From assembly GCA_964035575.1 (NCBI GenBank), contig OZ037863.1, positions 474,001 to 538,000 of the forward strand: a stretch of 64,000 nucleotides of DNA, given 5' to 3'. The first letter of the stretch is position 1. The number at the start of each line of letters is the position of its first letter. Made by a program: the position numbers and the translations under genes. Source of the stretch: Rhynchopus sp. YZ270_cl-10. Lineage: Eukaryota > Euglenozoa > Diplonemea > Diplonemida > Diplonemidae. Below, in pieces: positions 55,296-64,000 of the stretch. The notes beneath the pieces are model-generated. The model was not told the DNA's origin, did not search any database, and saw nothing but the letters and a program-made list of their open reading frames with translations.

Positions 55296-57931
55296 ATGGC
55301 AAAAGCTGGCCGTATCCGCACGGAGTCAATGATTGACCGAGTATGCCCTCCCTCAATTGCATACCCCTACAAAATGGAAAAATAGTGGAGCACACTCCAG
55401 GGTGGCTACACTAATACAACCAGGCCCTAAGTTAGGGCGGGTTTCTGGGTTTTCAAAACCCGGTTTTCGGGTCTAATAAAACGGGGGGGGTTTTTCCCCC
55501 CCCCTGACTTATTGAAAATGCAAAGATTCCACAATACATCCCCATTTTCTCTAATTGCAGTTAGGCCGCAAGCCGTTGTCAGAGGGATTTGACATGTGGG
55601 ACAAGGATTATATGCTTGGCGCACTACGACTCTTCCAGTGCAAGCTCGAAGTAGCACCCCCGTTTGAGCAGGCAGCATGTCTTGACTCCGTGGGCGATAT
55701 CTTGGCTGGGATTGAGGTATGTACCCACACTTTTCCTATTTTTTTAAAAGCACTAACCACCGAAAAGGATGGTTGGGGTCCACCCACAGTGCACCGATTA
55801 TACTAAGCACTGTCACGAGAGGGCTTTGTATTTCAAGCCAACCTTTTTTTTTTTTGTTCAGCATTTCACAAAACCATCATGATACTGTCTTTCCATGGAT
55901 ACACATGAAAAGGAGTTCCGTGCTATTCACAGAACTCGATAGGCGATTGAGCGTAGCTAACAACGGCCAAAACAAAAGAAAGTACAACGAAGAGAATAAA
56001 AAAAATGCAGGAAAAATAGACAAAGAGAAAAAAAAACAAAGAGATTTTGACAAAGGGACAATAAAACAAAAGCAAAACCCCCTCAACCCCATCAGGAACC
56101 CGAGGAGGCGCGCGACCACTACCACCAGGCAGCTGCAAAGTACGATATGATTGGGAAGAACGTGTCGGGCGATTTGATGCGGTGCAGAGAGTTCGAGGTA
56201 TGTTTCCATGCATTTGATAACACCCCCCCGGGTGCAAGCACCTGACCCTTTACATCTTGACCGCCCTCTTTAAACCAACGATACATATTTACGCTTCCTT
56301 TTGCCCCCCTCCATTATAACGTGCACCACTCAAGGCAAAGAGCCTAAATGACTGCGGTCAACGAAGATACTATAGTAGTAGAGCACGGAGACAGTTGGTA
56401 TAATGTTATTGTTCTGTTTATAGGTGACGAAACACCGAGAGCCGTAGCTTCACCCTAACTTTTCTTCTTGCCCCCCTTTTTTTTTGACACCTGCGCTGAC
56501 CACCACTGCAAAGCGTCCTTCGATTTGCTCTCTTTTACAAAGATCCTAACGAAAAATCGCTATCTAGTGATAGTAGTCTATAATCAAACAAAAATTTTTT
56601 TTGAGAAAAAAAAATCAAACAACCTACAGCTTGGCGAGGGCAGAGGTGCGGAGGCTACACTTGAGACTGTCGACAAGATCCTTTGTGTCTTTGACACACG
56701 GCGGGCGTCGGGGCTCACCGGGGCGGAGCTGGTATGCATCCACAGTACCAAACCACCCTTTACCACCACTACCCTTCCACACTAACACTTTCCCACCCAC
56801 CTTCTAACAGCTTGGGTCTGAAGCTAAAGGGCAGGCCCCTGCCTTGGGGCGCCTATACCTTTACCGTGCAGAGGTGCTTGGCGAGCTTGCACGCCACAAG
56901 GAAGCGCTTGAGAGCGTTGAGTACGCGATTGAGCTGGGGTGCGACCGTGTGCACATCGCACACGGCGTGAAGGGGGATGTGCTGATGGAGCTTGGTGCTT
57001 CGGGGGAGGCGGTGGCGGCATACCAACAGGCGATACGCGAGAAGGACACTTTCGTGCCTGCGTACAAATCGTTGATCAATGCGCTCAAGGATATGGGTGA
57101 TGACTCTGCGGCGTTAAAGCTGATTGACACAGCGATGATGTTGCACCCTAGTGCAAACCTTGTCAGAGAAAAGGCCTTTTTGTTGAGCAACAACAAAGCC
57201 GATGACGAGGCGATTGCGATTCTTGATGCGGCGATCCTGGACCCCCCGCATGAGGAGACGGAGGCTGTGGCAGAAGCAGGCAACACCGCTACTGCCATCC
57301 TCCGCAAGGCTAAGGTAGCGGTGCTTGCCGACCTTTCCAGGTTCCAAGAGGCCGCAGAAGAGCTCACCTACATTCTTGAAGCAGACACAGAGGACGAAGA
57401 GGCAGTAGCAATGAAGACTGACATCTTCGTTGCGCTGGCAAGAGACCACGCTGCGAAGTACGGTAAGCAGTGCACTGCGTATGTTTTTTTTTTCTTTTTG
57501 AAGTAAAAGTGGAAGGGGGGAGGGAGAAGGTGGTTTTTGGAATGATTTTTTGTTGAAAAATTGTTGTTGTTTCCTTCACAGAGCGATGGAGTCGATGGTG
57601 GCTGAGTTTGTCGCGTCGAAGCCGCTTGCGACTGTCGGTATGTAAATTTTATTTTTAGCGTATCTGAGCCACGAGCGCAATTCCGGAGGATAATTTTGTC
57701 GTTTTTTTATTTTGGCGTATTTGGGGTCGCGCAGCCAAACAAATATTTGGGGACTCGCGCCAGAATAAAATAAAAAACGACAAAATTAAAAACCGTCAAA
57801 ATTATACGCGCCACGCCACCCCCTTTTGTAATGCTAAGCCGTACCGTTTAACTACACACATCTGACTAACGTAACTTTCTTCATTTTTTTAAAATGCAGA
57901 TAACATGCTCGAGTTGATTGCAGACATGTAG
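55296..57931 (+). CDS. TPR-repeat protein, seven exons
   Basis: The exon model 55296-55340, 55561-55716, 56096-56197, 56630-56731, 56811-57462, 57584-57637, 57900-57931 gives 380 residues from MAKAGRIRTESMIDR to DNMLELIADM. All introns start GTATG or GTAAG and end in AG; those after exons 1-4 are phase 0. Tandem helix pairs with TPR spacing: FDMWDKDYMLGALRLFQ, EARDHYHQAAAKYDMIG, ALGRLYLYRAEVLGELARHK, HGVKGDVLMELGASGEAVAA, AYKSLINALKDMGDDSAALK, AKVAVLADLSRFQEAAEELT. TPR arrays bind peptide tails of partner proteins; the partner is unknown. Introns 1-3 contain pieces of dispersed repeats, and intron 6 a foldback. The exon 6 acceptor used is CACAGAG, which keeps frame; the CACAG two bases earlier gives a less protein-like reading. 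Confidence 0.85.
55808..55837. repeat. Head of TTGAAATACAAAG repeat, reversed, in an intron
   Basis: CTGTCACGAGAGGGCTTTGT followed by ATTTCAAGCCAAC in intron 2 of the TPR gene, in the sense orientation of that gene. Confidence 0.65.
57692..57787. repeat. Foldback in intron 6 of the TPR gene
   Basis: AATTTTGTCGTTTTTTTATT at 57692 pairs with the complement ending 57787; GGCG/CGCC extends the stem. A central TCGCGCAGCC...ACTCGCGCC segment separates the arms. Probably a small foldback element inserted in the intron. Confidence 0.6.
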
Positions 57932-58633
57932 ACCGAAGGGAGCCTGACACTCATAACGTATTCTCTCGCCCTCTGGAGGATTTGGAAAGCGGTGTGGTTC
58001 TGTTCTAACATCTTTTTTCTTTTTGAGGGATAGAATTTGAAACGTGTTTTTGTGAGGCCCGTTCCTTTCCCCCCCCCCCCCCCCCCCAAATATTATTTTT
58101 TGTCTTTGCTTCGGATCTCTTGAAGGATACGAATGCAGAATGTAGAAAAGATTAGCGTGCCCCACAGAAAATTCCCCAGAGTCAGCAGAAAAAAGAAAAA
58201 AAAAACACGAACAAAAAAAAAAAAAACAACAAAACGGTGACAACAATTAGTTCGGAAAAAGAAGAAAAAAAAGGGGGGAAATTTTGAAAAGAAATCAAGC
58301 GATCATCTGATCCTTTTTGGGGTGTGATTGTGTGTTTTATATTATTTTAAAGACAAGTATACAAGAAGAAATAGAATCGACAGAAGGTTCGTGTGAGATT
58401 CACTCCCACACTAATAATACCAAGACGATATATTTTTTTTATAAAAAAATTGGGGGTGAACAGTACAGAGGGCACAGTGGGTAGTGTGGCACGAGAGGCA
58501 AAGCAATAGAAAGCTGTGTGATGCAGACGAAAAAAGCAGAACAAAAAGAAAAAGAAAAAAATAAAGCAAAAGTGCCACCAAAAGGGCTCATCGTGGAAAC
58601 CCTGGGAAAAAAAACCAAAAAAAGCCAAAAAAA
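57932..58633. other. 3' spacer after the TPR gene
   Basis: No gene. Contains an 18-base C-run (about 58070-58087) and A-rich tracts; apparent ORFs are homopolymer translations. Confidence 0.4.
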
Positions 58634-58763
58634 GTGTCACTTGTCGTTCCCTCACCCCCCTTCTTGTAGTTGTTTGATGCGTTGACGCTTCCACACACAC
58701 TAAAAATTACCTGTTGGTTGGTGGTGTTGCGGAGCACGGTTGGGTGAGTGAACGACGTGACAC
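58634..58763. mobile_element. GTGTCAC-family MITE, intact copy
   Basis: A 130-bp element. The left terminus GTGTCACTTGTCGTTCCCTC and right terminus GTGAGTGAACGACGTGACAC are imperfect inverted repeats. The interior includes TGCGTTGACGCTTCCACAC and GGTGGTGTTGCGGAGCACGG. The 30 bp after it (TTTCCGCTCACAAAGTAGTG then TGCGTAAA) are also conserved between copies. Confidence 0.85.
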
Positions 58764-58793
58764 TTTCCGCTCACAAAGTAGTGTGCGTAAAAA

Positions 58794-59140
58794 GTGTCAC
58801 TTGTCGTTCCCTCACCCCCCTTCTTGTAGTTGTTTGATGCGTTGACGCTTCCACACCAGTCCCTCGTCCCATGAGGGGCGCTGCTACTCCTGTTGCAGCG
58901 GTAAAATATAATTGATATCAGTTAGCCTCGGCGCTGACAGGTTGTATGGCTCCCGTGCCACCGTGCCTCTAGTGTACTCATCCGCTCGTTGCTCAGCCGA
59001 CGGGACCCACTCAGGCTCCAAGTAGAAACCCCCGCTCTCTGCTTGCCCTCTGTTTGCGTTGACGCTTCCACACACACTAAAAATTACCTGTTGGTTGGTG
59101 GTGTTGCGGAGCACGGTTGGGTGAGTGAACGACGTGACAC
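58794..59140. mobile_element. GTGTCAC-family MITE, second tandem copy with an insert
   Basis: Identical to its neighbour at 58634 except for a 198-bp insert (58857-59054) after the 19-bp sequence TGCGTTGACGCTTCCACAC, which is present on both sides of the insert (58838-58856 and 59055-59073). Confidence 0.8.
58870..59030 (-). mobile_element. Possible retroelement RNase H fragment (fossil)
   Basis: Within the MITE insert, the minus strand reads a short segment with EPEWVPSAEQRADEYTRG. This resembles the conserved end of retroelement RNase H domains, where a WIPxxxN-x-AD-x-SR motif is typical. It is a broken fragment of unknown age and the family is not assignable; chance similarity is possible. 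Confidence 0.25.
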
Positions 59141-59297
59141 TTTCCGCTCACAAAGTAGTGTGCGTAAAAAAAAAAATCCAAAAAAAAAACTAACAAACAA
59201 GCAAACAAACAAACAAACAAACAAAAAAAAAGTAAAAAAAAAATGCAAAATAATCTACAAAAAAAAAAACCAAAAAAAAAAAAAAAAAAAAAACAAA

Positions 59298-61574
59298 GGG
59301 GAATAGTCAGTTATACCCTACCCTTTTTTTGAAATGGTCAGAGATACCCGAAAATAAGTTCAGATATACCCGAAAACCAGAAATAGGGCATAACTGACTA
59401 TATCTGAACTTATTTTCGGGTATATCTGAACTTTTTTCGGGTATCTCTGAACTTATTTGGGGTACCCACTTATTTGGGGGTACCCCCTTTGATTTTTTGC
59501 CCAGTGGGTGAGTGACCCACCATGAGGGAATGCGACAGCAGAGACAGTATTGAAGCAGCATGGTATGATTTTCACCCCTCTACCCCACACACAGCCACTT
59601 TTAGTGGGGGTAAATACCCGCAAACCCGCAAACCCTTATACATGGTCCCTCGCTTCGCTTGGGAACCATTAGTGCAGCAGGAAACTCTCTGTAGCGTGAA
59701 AAAAGGCTACCTTATTTCGCGGAAATACATAGTTATTACCACTTTTTTCATTAACCTCACCCTTCCCGACTACTGCGTTTGTATACCATAACTTAATCAC
59801 ACCCCACATTTACACTCATCACAGGATCGTGAAATCTGAACTGCATCCGTGATTGCGATGAGCGCCGCTCTCCGACATTCAACAACTCAAAATCCAAGGC
59901 TTCACCCAAATCAATCTATTCTAGATTTGTTTGTGGACGAAGACCTGGGGGTGGGAACACTTTGTCAGTCACTGCTATTGCCATTAACCCAGGGAGCATA
60001 GCTAGTGCAAGAAATTCGACTTTGGAAACCTTCCGGAAAGTCTGTCCTCTGCTTACGGAGGACGAGGCACAAGAAAATATTGCGTTCCCCCAGAAAACCA
60101 GTGCACATTTCACACTCCTTGTGGGTGGTCTTGTTGCCTTTTTTGTCACAGTAATTTTGGCCCAGGCATGCTCTTGAAGCATGACAATTTAGTGTGTATG
60201 GGGCAGGGTGTTGTTTTGTTCTGAATTCTCTTTGTTATAACATCTAAGTCAATCGCGGGTGGTGGTTTGTGTAGCGTGAGGCACTCTTTTTAGCAAACTT
60301 CCTGCGGCTGCTAAAGTGTTATTTCTTCGGATTTAACAACGTACAGCGTAACATAGTGGTTTAGCCTGGTCGACACAACCTTTGATAGATATGGGATAAC
60401 CAACCCCCTTCGACCCCTCGTGGGTTCACTGAACAAGCCCTCGTGGTAGTTAAACGCGATTGACATTTACATTTCTTAGAGATGAAAGAACAAGATAACA
60501 CTTCTGTACCCGCGCATCAAAATTGTGGAAAACTTTGCACCCCAAACACCCTCAACAACGCCCGCCAAAAGGCGCCCCTTGTTGCTGGGAGTTGGTTCTC
60601 ATGATACCTGCACAGCGGGCATTCCTCTGAGTCCAACGCATGTTTGGCCTGTCTGCGGCGTTGTACTTCAGGTGCACGAAGACAGGGTCTGGTGGTAAAT
60701 TTTGCGTAGTACTGCGACGTAGTGCTGCGTGGGTCTGGAAACCTGGGTACCTGGGTACAGGAAATTTGTTGTGGAAGACATCAACCACCATGCATTGAGG
60801 AGGGTAAGACAGTGTTCGCAGTTTCTACCTGATAGCATTACAACATTTAACTTCTCCACGGGGGTCTTGGGCCGTTCACTCGGTTCTACCTTGACTACCG
60901 GAAGATATTCTTGAGGCCTTTTTGGTCTCTAGAATATCCGGTCTTCCCGAACGGAGGCACACTTTGTGTGTTACTACGACCTGGCAATTTCCAGCAGTAG
61001 GTTAAGTAATCTTTCTTGTAAATTGTTGGATCATTATCTCCTCAGTGCATGAATGCCCCACGTGACTGGACACTTTTGTGTTTGTCATGTGGAGCTGTGG
61101 TTGCTCTTTCACGACTTTTTTCCTGTTCCTGGGTACCTGGACCTGGACCTGGTATCTGGGTATCTGGGTATCTGGGTATCTGGGTATCTGGGTATCTGGG
61201 TATCTGGGTATCTGGGTATCTGGGTATCTGGGTATCTGGGTATCTGGGTATCTGGGTATCTGGGTATCTGGGTATCTGGGTATCTGGGTATCTGGGTATC
61301 TGGGTATACCCGAAAACCAACTTTTTTGGGGTACCCGAAAAAAGTTGGCGATATGGTCAGACATGCCCGAAAATAAGTTGAGAAATAGTCAGAGATACCC
61401 GAAATACCCGAAAATAAGTTCAGATATTGGTCAGTTATGCCCTATTTTTGAAAATGGGGCATCTCTGACCAATATCTGAACTTATTTTCGGGTATCTCTG
61501 ACCAATATCTGAACTTATTTTCGGGTATCTCTGACCATTTCAAAAAAAGGGTAGGGCATAACTGACTATTCCCC
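59298..61574. mobile_element. 2.28-kb TIR element with TACCCGAAAATAAG repeats
   Basis: Inverted termini of about 69 bp with one mismatch, starting GGGGAATAGTCAGTTAT. Subterminal regions carry many GATACCCGAAAATAAGTTCA units in both orientations. The flanking AAAAACAAA is identical on both sides (9 bp), but it lies in A-rich DNA so its value is limited. The interior includes, in reverse orientation, a core homologous to the middle of copies A and B (59950-60690) and an 8-bp microsatellite. The longest remnant frame (minus, 60517 to about 60780) ends with CPLCRYHEN, a zinc-knuckle-like string; whether it is transposase debris is unknown. Confidence 0.8.
61152..61306 (+). repeat. 8-bp microsatellite (TATCTGGG)n
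   Basis: About 19 near-perfect head-to-tail copies inside the TIR element at 59298-61574, next to its TATACCCGAAAA subterminal units, from which it may have grown. The long ORFs over it (Gly/Tyr/Trp-rich plus; Pro/Gln/Ile-rich minus) are artefacts. Confidence 0.95.
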
Positions 61575-62780
61575 AAAAACAAAAAACAAACAAACAAAAA
61601 AAACAAGCAACCGAGGCCTTTCTTAGTCTGAAAGGGTCCTTCCCCTATTCTACCCAACTCCTTTTTTTTCTCTTTGTGCCTGCATCTGTTGAGGTGTAGG
61701 TGCAGCGTTTACCTTTTTTTTTTTCTTTCTACACTCTGTCGTCAAGACTTTGGTGCTACAAAACAAAACATTTTTTTTTTTTACCAACTTCCTCACACGT
61801 TCCCCTATTGTATGATATTCTCGAAAAAAAAATGGCTATTTATTATGAACAAAAATCGTGCCCCATATTGGTATTGATACGGTGATTTTATTGCATTTGG
61901 TGACAATTTTTGAGCACTCATTATTTGTTGTTAATAAATAGCTATTCAAATGAGTTTTTTTCATTGGGTCAAAATCTAGTTTACGTTTCCCCTCCTCCCA
62001 AACCTCTGCCCTTTAACTCTCTCTCTTTCTTCCCTTCCTTTTTCTGTATACAGTACAGCAATTTTTCGTTCTAAAATACTTTTTCATTTTACTGAAAATA
62101 CCTCAAACCGGTTACCTGCCGTAAAAGTGTGAAGAGGTTACGGAGAAATGAAAATAAATTGAGAGCAGTTTTTTTAGGCGAACTAAGCTTCCGGGAGGCA
62201 TGAAAACCAGACAAATGAATGCACGCGGACCAATTTTTTTTATATATATTTTCAACAAAAAAAAGAAAAGAATGACAAAGCAAACGGGTGTAAATAAACA
62301 CAAAATTTGGGCATTTTAGGGGGATAGACAAAAGTATGCTATCTCGTTCCTCCTGTCAACTACAAAAAAAGGACTCATTTTTTTTTCCTTCTCACCGAAG
62401 TAGGTGTGACGCTGACTGCCGGAATTTTTTTTTTTTTTTTTTTTTTTTGGCAGCCGCACCACTGATACCAGGTGATTGTCGACATAACAACAAAAAAATT
62501 AAAAAAATAATAGCGTTTAGTATAGTGAAGCTCATCCTCGGGGTGTCTACACTGATACAAACCAAGTTTTCAAAAAAAACAAAAAACAAAACAACAACAA
62601 ATGCAGTCTCCATACAAAAGGGAACCTTTTCCATACCTACACCTCCCCTATTACCTTCACAAACTCCTTATGGATATCCCTCTCTCTCTCTCCCCCTAGC
62701 GTCTGTGAAAACACAAAAAAACAAAAAAAAGTTCCCCATTTTTTCCCCCGTCAATTTATTGACAATTATTGTCTCGCTGT
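61575..62780. other. Intergenic, no gene seen
   Basis: AT-rich homopolymers, a T-run of about 24 at 62426-62449, and a reversed GGTTGTATTAGTG-family repeat (62521-62572). Confidence 0.4.
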
Positions 62781-63132
62781 CGTAGCTGCCATCACCACGC
62801 AGCTTCTGGTGTTCTCTCTATCGTTAAGGCTCAATTTGATGCATCGTCAGGTCCAGAGATACACATTCTTCGTCCTTGGGGGAAGAGCAAATCACCCTCG
62901 TCTCCAACCGCACCCGAACCAAGTAAGCCGGGTTCGCCTGACTGGGCGGATATTTTTTTTGCAAATTGGGGTGCCGAAAAAAACCACTCCAAAGTGCCCC
63001 CCTCCGGTGAGGTCCGGAAGGTGGAAATAAGTGGTTTTCGAAGCTTTTGGGCTTTCATATTGGGTTTCAAACGTTGAAAAAACTCCCCCCCCTAACCCCC
63101 CCTCCCCTTCAACTCCAATCAGCGTGCCTAAA

Positions 63133-63575
63133 ATGAGTTATGATCGTTCTACCACTATGGGACGTCGTTCTCCGGAACGTGTAAACAGTTCTTTAGGATA
63201 TCCTCATTTGCGTTCTACAAGCGATGGCGTACGACGTGGCCTCCGCCCCCTTCTGTCCCGCCGCCAGCTGCGATGCGGAGTAGCCGCCCGGACCCGCTCT
63301 CTTCTCGAGCACATCTTGGCGCTGCGACACACCGAGTGTCCGCTGAGGAGGAGTTACGGCAGGCTGAATTACGTTTTCTTGAACGCGAACACTCCATTGG
63401 GACACCACTGTCTCCTGTCACTATCCAAAGGGCATCTGAGAGAGATCGCCATGCGACGAGCTGAAGCAGAGAAGGAGTTGCTCAACGCAGAGCACGACGC
63501 ACTCCGCATGCAGCTCGCAGACACACGACGTGTTCTCGGGCAAAAATCATCTATCCCGGACCTCCCATTGAGTCT
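63133..63575 (+). CDS. Partial coiled-coil protein, 5' part, reaching a sequence gap
   Basis: Start MSYDRSTTMGRRSPERVNSS at 63133; the frame is open to the N-gap, ending MRRAEAEKELLNAEHDALRM... QKSSIPDLPLS, a coiled-coil segment. In the middle (about 63235-63445) another frame is much more protein-like (TTWPPPPSVPPPAAMRSSRP, then VSAEEELRQAELRFLEREHS). The true product may therefore switch frame twice, through compensating consensus errors or introns. Region 62780-63077 upstream is open but unconvincing. No family recognised. Confidence 0.5.
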
Positions 63576-63775
63576 NNNNNNNNNNNNNNNNNNNNNNNNN
63601 NNNNNNNNNNNNNNNNNNNNNNNNNNNNNNNNNNNNNNNNNNNNNNNNNNNNNNNNNNNNNNNNNNNNNNNNNNNNNNNNNNNNNNNNNNNNNNNNNNNN
63701 NNNNNNNNNNNNNNNNNNNNNNNNNNNNNNNNNNNNNNNNNNNNNNNNNNNNNNNNNNNNNNNNNNNNNNNNNNN
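63576..63775. other. Assembly gap of 200 Ns
   Basis: Exactly 200 N, so probably a placeholder of arbitrary length. It falls inside an apparent coding region. Confidence 0.98.
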
Positions 63776-63776
63776 A

Positions 63777-64000
63777 AACCACATCAACCCGGATTCAGCA
63801 ATGCCAGGCGACTCAGAGCTGACTGCAATCAACACTGCTTTAGTTCATGTAGAAGCGAAATTGAAGACCCTAGCAGAGCCTTTACAGAAAATCATGAAGT
63901 ACCGTCCATTAAGTCAAGGATCGAGACCGCAGTTGACCAATGAAGAAGAGGTGCTGGTGCATACACCCATTATTTCTGAAGGGACACACAAGGAGGAGCT
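63777..64000 (+). CDS. Partial coiled-coil protein, continuation after the gap
   Basis: An open frame from the gap to the window edge: NHINPDSAMPGDSELTAINT, ALVHVEAKLKTLAEPLQKIM, KYRPLSQGSRPQLTNEEEVL and on to GTHKEEL, with no stop in 74 codons. Composition matches the segment before the gap, so it is probably the same gene. It continues beyond the window. Confidence 0.6.

Noticed and set aside
61002-61479. Gly/Tyr/Trp-rich and Pro/Gln-rich ORFs
   Set aside because: Translations of the (TATCTGGG)n microsatellite in every frame.

Overview
The window is nuclear DNA of a unicellular eukaryote. At least four genes carry short spliceosomal introns (48 to about 380 nt) with GTATGT/GTATGC/GTAAG donors and pyrimidine-CAG acceptors. 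Exons are GC-rich, while spacers are full of A, T, C and G homopolymers. TAA, TAG and TGA all serve as stops, so the code is standard. The gene content (six-TM cyclase-like membrane proteins, Elp3, an EF-hand-like protein, a TPR protein, a Ctr copper transporter) fits a free-living flagellate-type protist. I cannot fix the lineage from sequence alone; Metamonada/Fornicata is a guess only.

Layout. 0-2.6 kb: foldback repeats, a hAT-like MITE with a perfect 8-bp target duplication, an 8-bp microsatellite. 3.2-5.1 and 10.0-11.8 kb: two paralogous membrane cyclase-homology genes (minus strand). Between them (7.6-9.6 kb) a hAT-like element is split by a 1.36-kb inverted-repeat element with 6-bp target duplications; a second copy of that inner element lies at 40.1-41.5 kb. 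12.7-15.9 kb: a 57-bp satellite bracketed by related palindromic elements. 16.0-18.1 kb: ELP3 with a C-terminal membrane anchor. 20.3-24.2 kb: an acidic-tailed unknown protein, probably with an intron directly after its start codon, and a HEAT/ARM-like protein. 25.5-29.2 kb: a tandem pair of small four-exon genes, one copy carrying an extra dispersed-repeat insertion. 31.2-32.3 kb: EF-hand-like protein. 33.2-37 kb: a TA-flanked non-autonomous element and an intact pogo-like transposase gene. 37.5-41.5 kb: MITEs, foldbacks, transposon copy B. 41.7-42.3 kb: copper transporter. 42.5-44 kb: another TA-flanked element. 44.7-51.2 kb: a 38-bp satellite in two blocks. 52.2-57.9 kb (plus strand): a two-exon coiled-coil protein and a seven-exon TPR protein. 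58.6-61.6 kb: MITEs and a 2.28-kb inverted-repeat element. 62.8-64 kb: a partial coiled-coil gene crossing a 200-N gap.

No operon-like logic is visible; genes are single transcription units separated by 0.5-6 kb of repeats. A recurrent motif, on the gene strand GAGAGG followed by TTTGTATTTCAA or a relative, lies 15-160 nt upstream of several minus-strand start codons and is also the head of a dispersed repeat. The least expected items are the tail-anchored Elp3, the shared flank of the two unrelated satellites, and a non-coding core found inside elements with different termini.
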